Counted from the first letter of the stretch, positions 26,501 to 35,507 are shown. The stretch: 64,000 bases of DNA from Tepidibacillus fermentans (GCF_004342885.1 NZ_SMAB01000001.1:186001-250000); one strand, 5' to 3'. A program made the numbers and translations. The notes: a model not told the origin generated them from the sequence alone.

Positions 26501-26989
26501 TAAACTAGGTTGAATATGGTCTTTGATATATTGCTGAATCGTTGCTTGATCCTCATTCGCTGTAACACTAAAAGAATAAATTGGTGCAGCCGTCGGACCT
26601 TCCTTACGAATCTGAGGTTTTTGTGCACCTTCCGGCAACTTGATTGTTGCTAAAGCACTGTTCACATCCTTTTCCGCTTGATCCATTGACTGATCCAAAT
26701 TGAATTCTAATGTTGCTGCTGTATAATTTGTGCCAGCGGTGATATAGAGGTTTTCTATATTTTTCAAGCCTGAAAATGCTTGCTCCATTGGTTTACCAAT
26801 GTCTTCTAATGACTGTTCTGGCGTAGCTCCAGGATAGGCTACAATAACGGTCAAGTAGGGTATATCAACATTCGGCATTTCTTCCAATTTCATATTGGAT
26901 GCCGAATAAATTCCTCCCAAAAGAATCAGAATCATGGCCATAAAGATAACGCCCACGTTTTTCATCGAAAAACGAATCCATGAATTCAT
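23504..26989 (-). CDS. RND efflux transporter, AcrB/SwrC type, with coiled-coil insertion
   Basis: A 1161-residue RND permease of the AcrB/SwrC (YerP) class. Start is ATG at 26989 after GGAGGG. Visible features: N-terminal helix FMAMILILLGGIYSASNM, a first porter domain, a second helix bundle (residues about 490-690, GMAIAVGRVVDDSIVVIENI with the proton-relay Asp pair), and a matching C-terminal bundle. It is about 100 residues longer than SwrC. The extra length lies near residues 260-410: a Gly-rich stretch, then a Gln/Lys/Glu coiled coil (KTPEQAQVLQPQIEELQKKI onward). It would export amphiphilic compounds such as surfactants or drugs with the proton gradient. No membrane-fusion protein is encoded beside it. 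Confidence 0.88.
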   Translation of the reverse strand: MNSWIRFSMKNVGVIFMAMILILLGGIYSASNMKLEEMPNVDIPYLTVIVAYPGATPEQSLEDIGKPMEQAFSGLKNIENLYITAGTNYTAATLEFNLDQSMDQAEKDVNSALATIKLPEGAQKPQIRKEGPTAAPIYSFSVTANEDQATIQQYIKDHIQPSLATIDGVSSVDVKGLAEKKIFIRVDPQKLKDKNLTLDQVKQILLANNISFPAGEVTADNKSLNVEVGNKIHSIDDLKKLQLISIQQDLSGFSNAFKSIGEGFNVVGSTIGQLGQGVGTLTGNQLMIQGQIEIMNGIFGISSMMLQDQAQLNGLMQQLQKTPEQAQVLQPQIEELQKKIQREQAQITSLQSKLTELQKQVKSSGIQLANELKGMASNQKTPTTQNHSTMNPSLKIEVIPLTDIADVSYKSENGAVLTRLNGNPAVVTDIKAQPGTNTVELVKKVEEKLKEIKLPKGYQLTKLRDSSIQVKKSVNGMLRESLLGALFAVIVTFIFLRNWRSTIVAILSIPLSIFASMIALYWFGYSLNIMTLAGMAIAVGRVVDDSIVVIENIYRRLSASKERDPELIIDATKEVGKAVTFSTFTTIAVFGPLSFVPGIVGKFFVPFAVTVVIALLFSLIVAITVVPLLSRLFLMNMRHHEPKDNLLQRGYRQLLGWSLQHKFIVLLVASFLFGSAVALVPHIPKNFMPTEKTVSYNLGITLPLGTTDERADQMAKKIENLLAKRNDVKHFQTNMIGEKIEIQIELKDDLTQEQTKDFEQYIRKNTANLDHGVTTALTPLGLASGYGGLYIVVNGTDMASLKEAGAMIVNQIKDVPGLADVSSNVSAVQQQISVQVDPKKAAENGLNPAMVAMAVREMISGDSVMNVNLNGKTTDVNLGLKVDDLKSLESIRNQTITSMTGKQVKLSDVATIEQKPGPTSIQRLNQQEYVSIQGRFTTDNSSAIQDEVEKRIERIQLPEGVTIRFEGESKEISSGFKNMGIAIVVAILLVYLVMLIGFGEMIAPIGILFSLPFIFVGGLWGLYFSGDALGMPAMVGFLMLIGIVVTNAIVYMDRVIQNRGLGMKLREALIEAGVTRLRPILMTALATVGALLPLAISTEGGLISRSMAIVVITGLTTSTLLTLVIVPVAYMVLDGIRNRVLALGKSNTNAQIVDSIRSMND

Positions 26990-27097
26990 GTTTTTCCCTC
27001 CAATCTTCCTCCATTCAATCATCCTTTCCTATTCTAGCACATTTCACTGACCCGCGACAATTATTTTCGTGGACAATCTACTAATTTACTTAGATGG

Positions 27098-27135
27098 CAA
27101 AAAAACAAAAAAGGTGCAAGATAAACTCGCACCTT
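27098..27135 (-). terminator. Terminator after the MFS gene
   Basis: The stem AAGGTGC/GCACCTT is followed on the minus strand by TTTTTTGTTTTTTT. Confidence 0.85.
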
Positions 27136-27152
27136 AAAGTTCGATTTTTTAT

Positions 27153-28571
27153 TTAGTATAATTCCTTTTTCTTTTTTAGTGAGACTCGTAGACGACTGAT
27201 TAGTACGAGTAATGTCACCACTGCCAAACCGCTGCCAAATAAAAATACAAACGAGACACTTTCGACATATTGATGAACTGTATCACTTGCTCCCATCATC
27301 CATTGGAACAAGAAAACGGCAACGGCAACACCACTTACTCGTCCAAAGTTACGCACTGTTGCAATAATTCCACCTGTAACTCCTGTTTTACCGACAGGTA
27401 CACTTTCTAGGATCGACACATTATTCGGAGATTGAAACAGACCTACGCCAATTCCAAACAAGCTTAAGGCAAGAACAACATGAAAAGGCTGTGTTGTCGT
27501 ATCAAACTGTCCCATCATCCACAAGGAAATGGCAGTTAGTCCCATTCCAATTACTGAAGGGATGTCATGTCCAACCCGATCAGACAACCATCCAGCAATC
27601 GGTGCGGCAATCATCATCGCAATCGCCTGAGCAGTCATCAAGAAACCAATTTGGTCTACGCTAACATGAACCACATGATGTAAATAAAGCGGCAAAAGAA
27701 TGGATGGAAACATGATTAACACATAGGATACATAACCCGCAAAATTTCCAATCGTAAAAGTAGGGTTTTTAAAGAAGGATAAATCAATAAGTGGTATTTT
27801 TACTCGATTCTCCCAATAAACAAATCCGATCCAAGCAACAATCGCAATAATAAGTGAAGTCAAACTCGCCACACTACGAAATCCCCATTCCTGTGATTGA
27901 GAAACATAAAGTAACAAGGCCGTCATTGCTACGAAAAAGATCGCTGAACCAGCATAGTCTAATCGTTCCTGTTGATCGTCAAGTTGGTCGGGTGGGAGAA
28001 GAATATAAGTTCCTACAATTCCTAAAATACCAATAGGAACGTTCACCCAAAAGATCGCTTGCCATCCGAATTGATGAATTAGAAATCCACCAAGTGCTGG
28101 TCCAACAATGGTTCCCGCTGCAACAACACTGCCAATTGCACCTAAAGCCTTCCCTCTTCGTCCAGGCGGAAACGTATAGGCAACGATGGACATCACATTT
28201 CCTTGCATAATCGCACCACCAACGCCTTGAATAATGCGAAACGCCACAAGCTGCCAGACTGTTGCAGATAATGCAGAGAGAAACGATCCGAAAGTAAAGA
28301 TAGAAAGTCCAATCATAAACATTTTTTTTCGCCCTTTGATATCGGACAGTTTCCCTACGGCTGGTAGAATACTTGTAATCACCAATAAGTAACCGGAAAT
28401 CACCCACTGTAAGGTTTGGGGTCCGGCGGAAAAGTAATCTTCTAAAACAGGTAATGCAACATTTAAAATACTTGCATCTACATTGGTCATAAACGTCGCG
28501 GTCGTTACCGAGGCAAAGATTAACCATGGATAAATATCATACTCCGATAATTTGTCCTGAATTGGCTTCAT
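27153..28571 (-). CDS. DHA2-family drug:H+ antiporter (EmrB/QacA type)
   Basis: A 472-residue protein with 14 hydrophobic segments. The motif near residue 30, DASILNVALPVLEDYF, and GKLSDIKGRKKMFMIG after helix 2 (motif A), plus PALGGFLIHQFGWQAIFWVN (motif C region), are diagnostic of the DHA2 group. It exports lipophilic or cationic drugs; the substrate is not predictable. The ATG at 28571 has a rather distant GGGAG site. It is divergent from the hemerythrin gene. Confidence 0.9.
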   Translation of the reverse strand: MKPIQDKLSEYDIYPWLIFASVTTATFMTNVDASILNVALPVLEDYFSAGPQTLQWVISGYLLVITSILPAVGKLSDIKGRKKMFMIGLSIFTFGSFLSALSATVWQLVAFRIIQGVGGAIMQGNVMSIVAYTFPPGRRGKALGAIGSVVAAGTIVGPALGGFLIHQFGWQAIFWVNVPIGILGIVGTYILLPPDQLDDQQERLDYAGSAIFFVAMTALLLYVSQSQEWGFRSVASLTSLIIAIVAWIGFVYWENRVKIPLIDLSFFKNPTFTIGNFAGYVSYVLIMFPSILLPLYLHHVVHVSVDQIGFLMTAQAIAMMIAAPIAGWLSDRVGHDIPSVIGMGLTAISLWMMGQFDTTTQPFHVVLALSLFGIGVGLFQSPNNVSILESVPVGKTGVTGGIIATVRNFGRVSGVAVAVFLFQWMMGASDTVHQYVESVSFVFLFGSGLAVVTLLVLISRLRVSLKKKKELY

Positions 28572-28678
28572 TTTTCATACAAATCTCCCTTCCATCATTC
28601 ATAAAAAGTGATATTGTTAACTGTAACCTGTTCTTATTCGTGGTATGATGAATATATTAAAACTTCAGGAGGATTTTT

Positions 28679-29173
28679 ATGACAAAGGGAAACATCAGAA
28701 ATCATAATAAAGACTTCGAGTTTATTCTTGAAAATATTGCTACAGAATTACATCCCTTTATTTATGACCATCATAAAACTTGGAATCTGATGAGTCAAGT
28801 AAGAAAGTCTAATGTACAACAGATCTATAACAAAGCATTAGAAGTCATCGCCCATGAGATACAACATCATTTTAAACAAGAAGAAGATCTCATCCTCACT
28901 CGATTGAAACGATATGTTAATAACCAAGTAGTAGGACCTATTGCAAAACTAATTGATGAACATCGATCCATTGAAAAAAAATACCATGAAGTTCAAAAAT
29001 CATATCATCAGAATCCTGAATCATTGGAATTCAAAAAGCAGATTAACCTCCTTGCATATATAATCATGAAACATATTGAAAAAGAAGATCATTATTTTTA
29101 TCCCTTGGTTAGCTTGATTTTAAGTCAAGAAGAGAAGGCAGAAATCTCAGCTTTATTCCACATACTTCGTTGA
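28679..29173 (+). CDS. Hemerythrin HHE-domain protein
   Basis: A 164-residue four-helix protein. Metal-binding His/Glu residues are spaced as in hemerythrin-like domains: ELHPFIYDHHKTW (near residue 28), HEIQHHFKQEED (near residue 60), DEHRSIEKKYHEV (near residue 100) and MKHIEKEDHYFYPLV near the end. It should bind a di-iron centre; such proteins serve oxygen, nitric oxide or iron-sulfur repair functions. In a nitrate respirer, NO defence is attractive but unproven. CAGGAGG precedes the ATG. Single gene with terminator. Confidence 0.88.
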   Translation: MTKGNIRNHNKDFEFILENIATELHPFIYDHHKTWNLMSQVRKSNVQQIYNKALEVIAHEIQHHFKQEEDLILTRLKRYVNNQVVGPIAKLIDEHRSIEKKYHEVQKSYHQNPESLEFKKQINLLAYIIMKHIEKEDHYFYPLVSLILSQEEKAEISALFHILR

Positions 29174-29216
29174 TTAAGAAAACTCTAGTTGTATGTTGTC
29201 CCTTCTAGTGAGAGAA

Positions 29217-29260
29217 AAACCTATGGAAATTCTCATACTGAGATTCCATAGGTTTATTTT
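29217..29260 (+). terminator. Bidirectional terminator
   Basis: A 12-bp stem (AAACCTATGGAA and complement) with an inner palindromic loop and a T-rich end lies between two convergent genes. Confidence 0.8.
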
Positions 29261-29274
29261 ATTAATAAATTGAA

Positions 29275-30327
29275 TTATAAAGGGTTTTGATAACTCCATA
29301 CGGGGACTTGCATTACAAGATGGAAACCACCTTCTTCACGATAAGATATAACCGATCCTCCAATTTGCCCAATACGCTCATAAAGTTGGCCAAATGTTTC
29401 TTTCGTTGATAGGATGGAATGATTACTTTTAAATTCTATCAGAAGATAATTTCCTTCACGTCCGATACTGACATTCGTTTGATCATCTTTATTTTGATTC
29501 AGTATCGTAAAAATCTCTTCCATATTATAAACAAGCGTTTGCTGTACATCATTCGTAATCTCTACAATCGATTGGTCTAAAACTTCAAACTCGATCTTCC
29601 CTTTTTTCTCTTTATTTGAATCCTTTTGTTTTCGTAGCAAATATTGAATAAAATCATTTTGATACAATTGTTGATCTAAAGATTGAGTTTTGTCTAAATC
29701 AGCCTCATGAAGAATACGGTCATAAATGTTTGCTCTCTCTAGTTCTTTTGCAATTTCCTGCCCCACGTTCTTCGTTTCTTGTTCATCAATATCTTCAAAT
29801 ACTCTTTCCGTTCTTTGACCGATTAAGAGAACACCATAGATTTTTTGCTGAAATGACACGGGTACAGCCAAAACACTTCGAAGATGTTCGATTAAGATGA
29901 TCGGGTATTCAATGGAATCGCCAATCGCATCATAGGGGAAATTTTCAATCTTAATTATCCGATTCAATTGAACCACTTCACCAGCAATTCCTTTCCCCAT
30001 TCGAATGACAATTCGTTTATACCGTTCATTACTAGCTCCAATAGCTAAACGCCAACGTATCTCATCGGTCATGACATCATAAATAGCTAAAGCCACAAAA
30101 TCCACATTTGTCTTTTGTTGTAATTGTTCCATTTTGGCTATGATGATATCTCGTAAGCTTCGATTCGTATTTTCAACTTCTTTTATGCTTTGCTTATTCC
30201 TCAAGGAAACTTCAAAATTATTTTGTTCACGATTAAGATTTTTCCCAAAACGAAAACCAAGAAGAAAACCAATGATAAGGGTCAAAATAAAAGCAAACAC
30301 AATAAAAATCAATTGATAAATGTTCAA
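29275..30327 (-). CDS. Membrane-anchored GAF-domain protein with degenerate kinase-like tail
   Basis: A 350-residue protein. Residues 4-26 are a transmembrane helix (IFIVFAFILTLIIGFLLGF). Residues about 55-195 form a GAF domain (NVDFVALAIYDVM, MGKGIAGEVVQ, LAVPVSFQQKIYGVLLIG). Residues 240-345 resemble the dimerisation/ATPase part of NarL-class sensor kinases, ending YERIGQIGGSVISYREEGG, but no HisKA His and no clear N or G box for ATP is present. It may be a redox or ligand sensor signalling through partners. No response regulator is adjacent. Function unknown; domain calls are mine by eye. Confidence 0.7.
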   Translation of the reverse strand: MNIYQLIFIVFAFILTLIIGFLLGFRFGKNLNREQNNFEVSLRNKQSIKEVENTNRSLRDIIIAKMEQLQQKTNVDFVALAIYDVMTDEIRWRLAIGASNERYKRIVIRMGKGIAGEVVQLNRIIKIENFPYDAIGDSIEYPIILIEHLRSVLAVPVSFQQKIYGVLLIGQRTERVFEDIDEQETKNVGQEIAKELERANIYDRILHEADLDKTQSLDQQLYQNDFIQYLLRKQKDSNKEKKGKIEFEVLDQSIVEITNDVQQTLVYNMEEIFTILNQNKDDQTNVSIGREGNYLLIEFKSNHSILSTKETFGQLYERIGQIGGSVISYREEGGFHLVMQVPVWSYQNPL

Positions 30328-30573
30328 TTTATTTCTCTCTCTTTCACAAAAGTTTTAAATCTATTTTACTTGAAAATAGAAAAACTTAAAATTAGAGAAT
30401 TATCCAATATTAAGCATTTACTTAGAAAAAACATTTTCTTCACTTACTCCATCCTATTAACCTAATTCTAAACTTTCCCCCAACCTACCTCCAAAAGAGA
30501 TTGAGGCGGAGGATAAATCGCCTAATCAAGTCACATCGGTATAATACATACAAAATTATACCAATCTATACCT
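30328..30573. other. Intergenic stretch without recognised gene
   Basis: About 245 AT-rich bases between the GAF gene start and the terminator of the exporter gene. It must hold the GAF gene promoter; I see no RNA structure or gene. Confidence 0.5.
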
Positions 30574-30624
30574 TAATAAAAAACCCGAATCTTAGACTCT
30601 TTTTTTGTGTCTAAAATTCGGGTT
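30574..30624 (-). terminator. Terminator of the TetR-exporter operon
   Basis: The stem AACCCGAAT...ATTCGGGTT with further inner pairing (GAC/GTC) is followed on the minus strand by TTTTTTATT. Confidence 0.85.
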
Positions 30625-30656
30625 ATCGTTCAAAACCTTAAAAACCTTTCTTTTTA

Positions 30657-33509
30657 CTATTCTGTTTTTTGTGCAATTTGTACAACAGGTGAAGGTGCTT
30701 CTTTCATCTTTTTTACAATCCATCGATCCAACCAAACCATTACAGGTGGTAAAACTACCAATGTACTAAATAATGCTAAACTCATATTGATTAAGGTCAT
30801 TAATCCGAAATCCTTGAGAATCACAAAATCAGAAACGACCAATGCACTAAATCCACCAATTACAGTAAGACCTGAGGCTATAATTGCTTTTCCGATTCTG
30901 GACACAGCTGTTTTGATTGCCAAGATTTTTTCCATTCCTTTTTCCCTTTCTTCCATATATCGCTCTAATAATAGGATCGTAAACTCAGTACCGATTCCAA
31001 TAATTAATGCTCCTAATGTTGCTGTCAGCGGCGTATACTTCATTCCAAGTAAGTACATCATTCCCCCAGAAAGTCCTACGATGAGACTAATGGGGAAGAC
31101 TGGGATAAACGCACGAATTGGATTACGGTAAACCACAAGCAGCCCAAGGAATACAAGCCCCATCCCGATAAAAGTCATTTCTACTCTACCTGATGTTAAT
31201 CCATTAATCATTTCAACATCTAGCACACTTTTTCCTGTTACAGTAACTTTCATATCTGTATCCTTAATCTCTTTCCGTAAGTCCTGAATAAAGCCCTTGA
31301 CTTCACCAATCGGCACATGTTTGATGTTTAAGAGAATCACCGATTGTTTTTGATCTTCGGTTAAAAACATTTTCCGTTGATTCTCTGGTAAGTCATTGAT
31401 AAAATCAAGCGAATCTGTATAGCTCAACATTTCTCCGTCATTCGCATTGCGAATTAATGTTGTTAATGATTTGGCATTAACAATCAAATCAGGATATTTT
31501 TGCTTTAATTGTTCTGTTTTTTGATCGATCCAGTTTAGATGTTTCTCACTAAGCAATGAGTCACTCTGTATAAGAAGAACCACTTGATCAGTCGCTCCTA
31601 AGACATCCCGTAGTTTATGAATATCTAATAACTGTGGCGTATCTTGTGGCATAAATGTCTCGATATCTGTTTCTACTCCTACTTTTTCATCGACCCATAC
31701 ACCCCAAGCAGTGACGAAGATTGCAAATAGTAAAACGAACAGAGAAAATTTAATCACAATTGACGTAGAGCTTTGAAGAATCCGTTCTAATATCGACGAC
31801 TGATTCACTTTTTTCTGTAATACTTTTTGATTTCTTGAGAAATAATGATCACGTAGATAGAGAATCAACATTAAAATAAAGATCCCAGCAAGATAACTAA
31901 TAGCTACACCAATGGTTAACATCTTGCCAAAATCCTCAACCATTGGAACAGGAGAAAGATACAGAGCAACAAAACCAAGGATAGTTGCGACAACTGCTGT
32001 TCCCACTGCTGGCCCCATTTGTTTTAATGTCTTTTTTAATGAATGTTCTTCTTCATAACGATTTTGAAATTGAATGGAATAGTCAACACCTAATCCAATC
32101 AAAATCGGAAAAACGGCCATCGATACCATCGTCATCGGGATGTTGACCAATCCCATCAAGCCTAATGTAGCGACGACTGCAAAAAAGATAATGGGTAAAG
32201 AAAGTATTCTCCATCTTACTTTGAAAACCACCATTAACACAAGAAACATAAATCCTACGGCAAGAAGTACCATATTCTTCATACTGTTTTTCATTTCTGA
32301 ACGAAGAGCAGAGTCAAGCACTGGTTTTCCCGAAACCATATAGGAAATCGTTTTAAAATCTTGTTCTTTTAGTAAATTCTCTATTTTTTGATATAAATCA
32401 TCTTTTTGTGAATCGGATAGATTCCCATTCATTTTCACCATCATCATGGCATGGGTGTTATCGAGGATCACTTCCGAGAACATGGAACGCAACTTTCCAT
32501 TGTCATATAGAATTTCATCTAATTCCTTTTGCTCCGTTGGAATATCTGCAATCATCATTCCACTTTTCTCATGGAACGTATTCAATCCGTCACTAATTTC
32601 ACCTAACTTCTCCCCCATTGTGAGAAAGCCGTCAGCCATCTCCTGAAGTTGATCAGGAGATAAAGCATCCCCAAAACTTCCTATCATCTCCTTTGTTTGG
32701 GCATTAAGTTGCATCTTCATTTTACTTAAAGCTTCTGCCGTTTTCTCATTTCCTTGTTGTAAACCTGTGGTTTTTTCCGCTATGATTTTAAGCCCTTGGG
32801 AACTTTGGTTCAAGTTAGCAGCCATCATTTGTAATTGTTGAGATAATTGAAGATTATTTTTTACGCTCATGCCTAATTGCTGTAACTGTAATGAAACTTT
32901 TCCGATGCCATCAGCAATTTGGTTCATTCCCCCTTGAAGTTGACTCGTCCCTTTTCCCATTTCCTTTTGGGCATTGATTAGCTGATCAAAGGCAGCAGTT
33001 GCTTTAGATAGATCTTCAATCTTAGCTTTGATTTCATTCGGATCTTTTATGTTCTTGCCTTTCAAATTGTTTCCAAGATCGATCATTTTCTTCGACATTT
33101 CTGCTAAACCATCACTAATGTCATTCAGACGACTCTTAATTTCTGTTCCTTGTTTATCCGCAATCAGATTGACAATGGTTGCAGGACTGATTACTGTAAA
33201 TACATCATTTTCCTGTTTGATTGTCTGTTCTACATTCCACATTTTGCGGATATTCTCTAATGTAACGAGGTCTTTTTGCTTTTTCCCCTCAAATAAAACG
33301 ATCACGGCATCTCCACCAAAATCTTTTTCCAAAGCAACATTGGATTGATATGCTTCCGTAGAGGTTTTGACAAGAGTGTCGTTTCCTGTTGCCATCCGAA
33401 TTTGGGAGATCCCAATGGTTAAACCAAGAAAAATCGCGATGGTAATCAGTAAGATTCTCATTGGTCGTTTTTCCATGCGAATAGCCAACCATTCAAAGAT
33501 TCGTTTCAT
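30657..33509 (-). CDS. RND/MMPL-family exporter (HAE3 type) with long coiled-coil loop
   Basis: A 950-residue RND-superfamily transporter of the MMPL/HAE3 group. ATG at 33509 follows GGAGGTG; the ATG 15 bases earlier overlaps that site. It has an N-terminal helix (MRILLITIAIFLGLTIGI), two bundles of helices with GLGVDYSIQFQNRYEEE (near residue 485) and IIGIGTEFTILLLERYMEE (near residue 850) carrying the conserved Asp/Glu sites, and PVFPISLIVGLSGGMMYLLG between. Residues about 135-330 are a predicted extracellular coiled coil rich in Gln, Lys and Met. The substrate is unknown; relatives export lipids or hydrophobic molecules. The tetR gene is directly upstream. Confidence 0.88.
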   Translation of the reverse strand: MKRIFEWLAIRMEKRPMRILLITIAIFLGLTIGISQIRMATGNDTLVKTSTEAYQSNVALEKDFGGDAVIVLFEGKKQKDLVTLENIRKMWNVEQTIKQENDVFTVISPATIVNLIADKQGTEIKSRLNDISDGLAEMSKKMIDLGNNLKGKNIKDPNEIKAKIEDLSKATAAFDQLINAQKEMGKGTSQLQGGMNQIADGIGKVSLQLQQLGMSVKNNLQLSQQLQMMAANLNQSSQGLKIIAEKTTGLQQGNEKTAEALSKMKMQLNAQTKEMIGSFGDALSPDQLQEMADGFLTMGEKLGEISDGLNTFHEKSGMMIADIPTEQKELDEILYDNGKLRSMFSEVILDNTHAMMMVKMNGNLSDSQKDDLYQKIENLLKEQDFKTISYMVSGKPVLDSALRSEMKNSMKNMVLLAVGFMFLVLMVVFKVRWRILSLPIIFFAVVATLGLMGLVNIPMTMVSMAVFPILIGLGVDYSIQFQNRYEEEHSLKKTLKQMGPAVGTAVVATILGFVALYLSPVPMVEDFGKMLTIGVAISYLAGIFILMLILYLRDHYFSRNQKVLQKKVNQSSILERILQSSTSIVIKFSLFVLLFAIFVTAWGVWVDEKVGVETDIETFMPQDTPQLLDIHKLRDVLGATDQVVLLIQSDSLLSEKHLNWIDQKTEQLKQKYPDLIVNAKSLTTLIRNANDGEMLSYTDSLDFINDLPENQRKMFLTEDQKQSVILLNIKHVPIGEVKGFIQDLRKEIKDTDMKVTVTGKSVLDVEMINGLTSGRVEMTFIGMGLVFLGLLVVYRNPIRAFIPVFPISLIVGLSGGMMYLLGMKYTPLTATLGALIIGIGTEFTILLLERYMEEREKGMEKILAIKTAVSRIGKAIIASGLTVIGGFSALVVSDFVILKDFGLMTLINMSLALFSTLVVLPPVMVWLDRWIVKKMKEAPSPVVQIAQKTE

Positions 33510-33536
33510 CTTCTTCACCTCCATTGGTTTGTTCCT

Positions 33537-34109
33537 TTATTCATCACCATTTTCTATACAGATTGATTCCACCATTTGGGCAACAATTTGACTCACTTTT
33601 TGCTCATTGTTTTCTGGCATAAATAAGAAGGTTAATGTCGTTCCCATCACCATTCGCAATATCACTTCTTCTTTCTCCTTTGGTATTTCCATTTCGGTAA
33701 TAGCCTGTTTCAATAAGTCTGCCATTTTGCTCACAATATGAACAGATGGCAGCTCGTCAACGAACTGATCCTCCATTAAGACCATCTTAATGAGTTGATA
33801 GTGTTTCGAAATAAGTGTAATCCGGTCTTGTAAGATCTGTTTAATTCGTTCCTTTGAACTTAATCCGTTTGAGGTTCGTATCACCTGTTGTAATGTTTCT
33901 GTTAAAATAGGCTCTATTGCTTTCATAAACATATCTTGTTTTGAAGAAAAATAGCGAAATAAGGTGACTTCAGTGATTCCTGCTTCTTGGGCGATCTCAA
34001 TCGTCGTTGCCCCGTTATAGCCTTTTTCGTTAAAAACTTTTCTAGCTGCTTCTAAAATTTGTTGTTCTCGTTCTTCTTTTTTCATCCGTTTTCGTATCGG
34101 TTGGTTCAA
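33537..34109 (-). CDS. TetR-family repressor, likely of the adjacent exporter
   Basis: A 190-residue TetR protein with a TTG start at 34109 (GAGGTG upstream). The N-terminal helix-turn-helix reads GATTIEIAQEAGITEVTLFRY followed by FSSKQDMF. The C-terminal ligand domain is not assignable. It is the first gene of an operon with the MMPL exporter (27-base gap), so autoregulation with drug- or lipid-induced release is likely. TAAGTAAGTACTTACATTAA near 34150 contains a palindromic GTAAGTACTTAC and may be its operator. Confidence 0.88.
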   Translation of the reverse strand: MNQPIRKRMKKEEREQQILEAARKVFNEKGYNGATTIEIAQEAGITEVTLFRYFSSKQDMFMKAIEPILTETLQQVIRTSNGLSSKERIKQILQDRITLISKHYQLIKMVLMEDQFVDELPSVHIVSKMADLLKQAITEMEIPKEKEEVILRMVMGTTLTFLFMPENNEQKVSQIVAQMVESICIENGDE

Positions 34110-34149
34110 AGATGCACACCTCGTTTCTTTATTTTTGATACACGTTATT

Positions 34150-34163
34150 TAAGTAAGTACTTA
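34150..34163. promoter_or_regulatory. Possible TetR operator
   Basis: A palindrome around TAAGTACTTA, within AAGTAAGTACTTACATT, lies about 45 bases upstream of the tetR start. Position and symmetry suit a TetR-family operator; the assignment is inferred. Confidence 0.45.
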
Positions 34164-34253
34164 CATTAATTAATATATCTAATTGATGAATAAAAAACAA
34201 GGAGATTTTTTTGAATATCGATAGGAGGGGCAGTCTAATACAGCTTCTATCAT

Positions 34254-35149
34254 TCAGCCATTTACGGAATCATACCGAGAGCCCAATGTAGGAACATTGT
34301 GGGCTCTTTTTGCAAGTTCTCTCAACCATTTTTGAGCTCGACTACGATGTCCTCTGAATCTTTTATTTTTGTTCATTGCCCATTTAACCAAACGCCGATT
34401 CAACCAGTCGATGGTGTATTTCACTGCCGATGGTTTGAACTTTGTGAAATAGTTGAGCCATCCTCTAACAATCAGGTTTATCATTTGTGCTATCATTTCA
34501 ATTTTACTCCCAGTAAAGCTATGAATTCTCATTTCCTTTATCTTGTCTCTAAAGGATTTTACCGACTTTTTACTTACCTGTTGGAAGGAAATTGAACTGT
34601 AGCCTTCCCAGTCTGTCTTTTATAAATATCCTTCGAAAGGTATATCCAGAAAGTCAAACTCCGTATTCGGATACTCACTTTTTCTGTCTTTATCCTTGCA
34701 GTATACAATCTTTGTTTTCGTCGGATGTAATTCGAGTTTGCATTCCTCTAGTCGTTCTTTCAGCTTTTTCAGAGTCTCTTCCGCTTCGGTTTTCGTCTTG
34801 CAGTGGATGATAGCATCATCCACATATCGCTCTAACGGTGCCTGCGGATTCGTCCGTACCATCCACATATCGAACGCATCGTGCATGAACAGATTTGCAA
34901 GAACAGGACTTATGACACCTCCATGAGGTGTTCCAGCTTTTCGTTGAACAATTTCTCCATCTTTCTTCTGAAATGGCGCTTTCAGCCACCGTTCAATATA
35001 GAGTATCACCCAATCATAGTCCGTGTGTTTTCTGACCGCTTTCAAGAGTAATTCGTGGTCAATGTTATCAAATAGCCCTTTTATGTCGAATTCTATGACG
35101 TAGTCATATCTCCAGCATCTTTTCCTTGCTTGTCCTATGGTATCTATGT
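34254..35149 (-). pseudogene. ltrA: Group II intron reverse transcriptase/maturase, truncated and frameshifted
   Basis: A remnant of a group II intron-encoded protein. In one frame it reads TIGQARKRCWRYDYVIEFD, then the RT motifs FDIKGLFDNIDHELL, GTPHGGVISPVLANLF and RYVDDAIIHC, to an in-frame stop near 34620. After about 85 bases the same frame resumes with VSKKSVKSFRDKIKEMRIHS and the maturase (GIIM) region WLNYFTKF. Between these points the other frame reads GYTFRRIFIKDRLGRL, so two opposite single-base shifts occurred. The N-terminal third (fingers) is missing beyond about 35149. Past the stop only a fragment resembling the start of domain V (GAAGCTGTAT) remains. The element is dead. Confidence 0.85.
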
Positions 35150-35396
35150 ACTTAATAAGTCAGGTTCTTGCTTTTTAGAACGTAACTTATTAATCAAGGC
35201 CACCAGACAGTAGTGCGGTAGCCTGTGCATAGCGTACAAAAATAGGATGCTGATATTATTAGTATTAAAGCTTGATCGAGAAAAACTTGACACAAACTAA
35301 ACCAAAGCAAATTTCACAAGACAAGAAAAAATTCTTAAAATCAAAAAAAGCTATTTTAACTGGCTTAATGACAAATATCAATAGGGGGGATATAAA

Positions 35397-35507
35397 ATGT
35401 CACTAGCAAAAGGGGAAAGAGTTAAAAAGACACAATTAAGCGATTTAAGCATGGAAGAACAAAAAGAACGAAATGAAAACCAATATACTCTATTAAGCAT
35501 GGAGTGA
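35397..35507 (+). CDS. Possible 36-residue peptide
   Basis: ATG at 35397 has AGGGGGG 7-8 bases upstream. The product starts MSLAKGERVKKTQLSDLSME and is highly charged and hydrophilic. A 24-residue ORF (35532-35606, MNGIATHFPGYKLDDFTF) follows in another frame, then a good terminator. It could be a real small gene or the remains of a longer frameshifted one. No relation recognised. Confidence 0.35.
   Translation: MSLAKGERVKKTQLSDLSMEEQKERNENQYTLLSME

Noticed and set aside
27979-28527. A 182-codon frame inside the MFS gene
   Set aside because: Alternative frame of a clear DHA2 transporter; rich in Cys and Arg from shifted codons.
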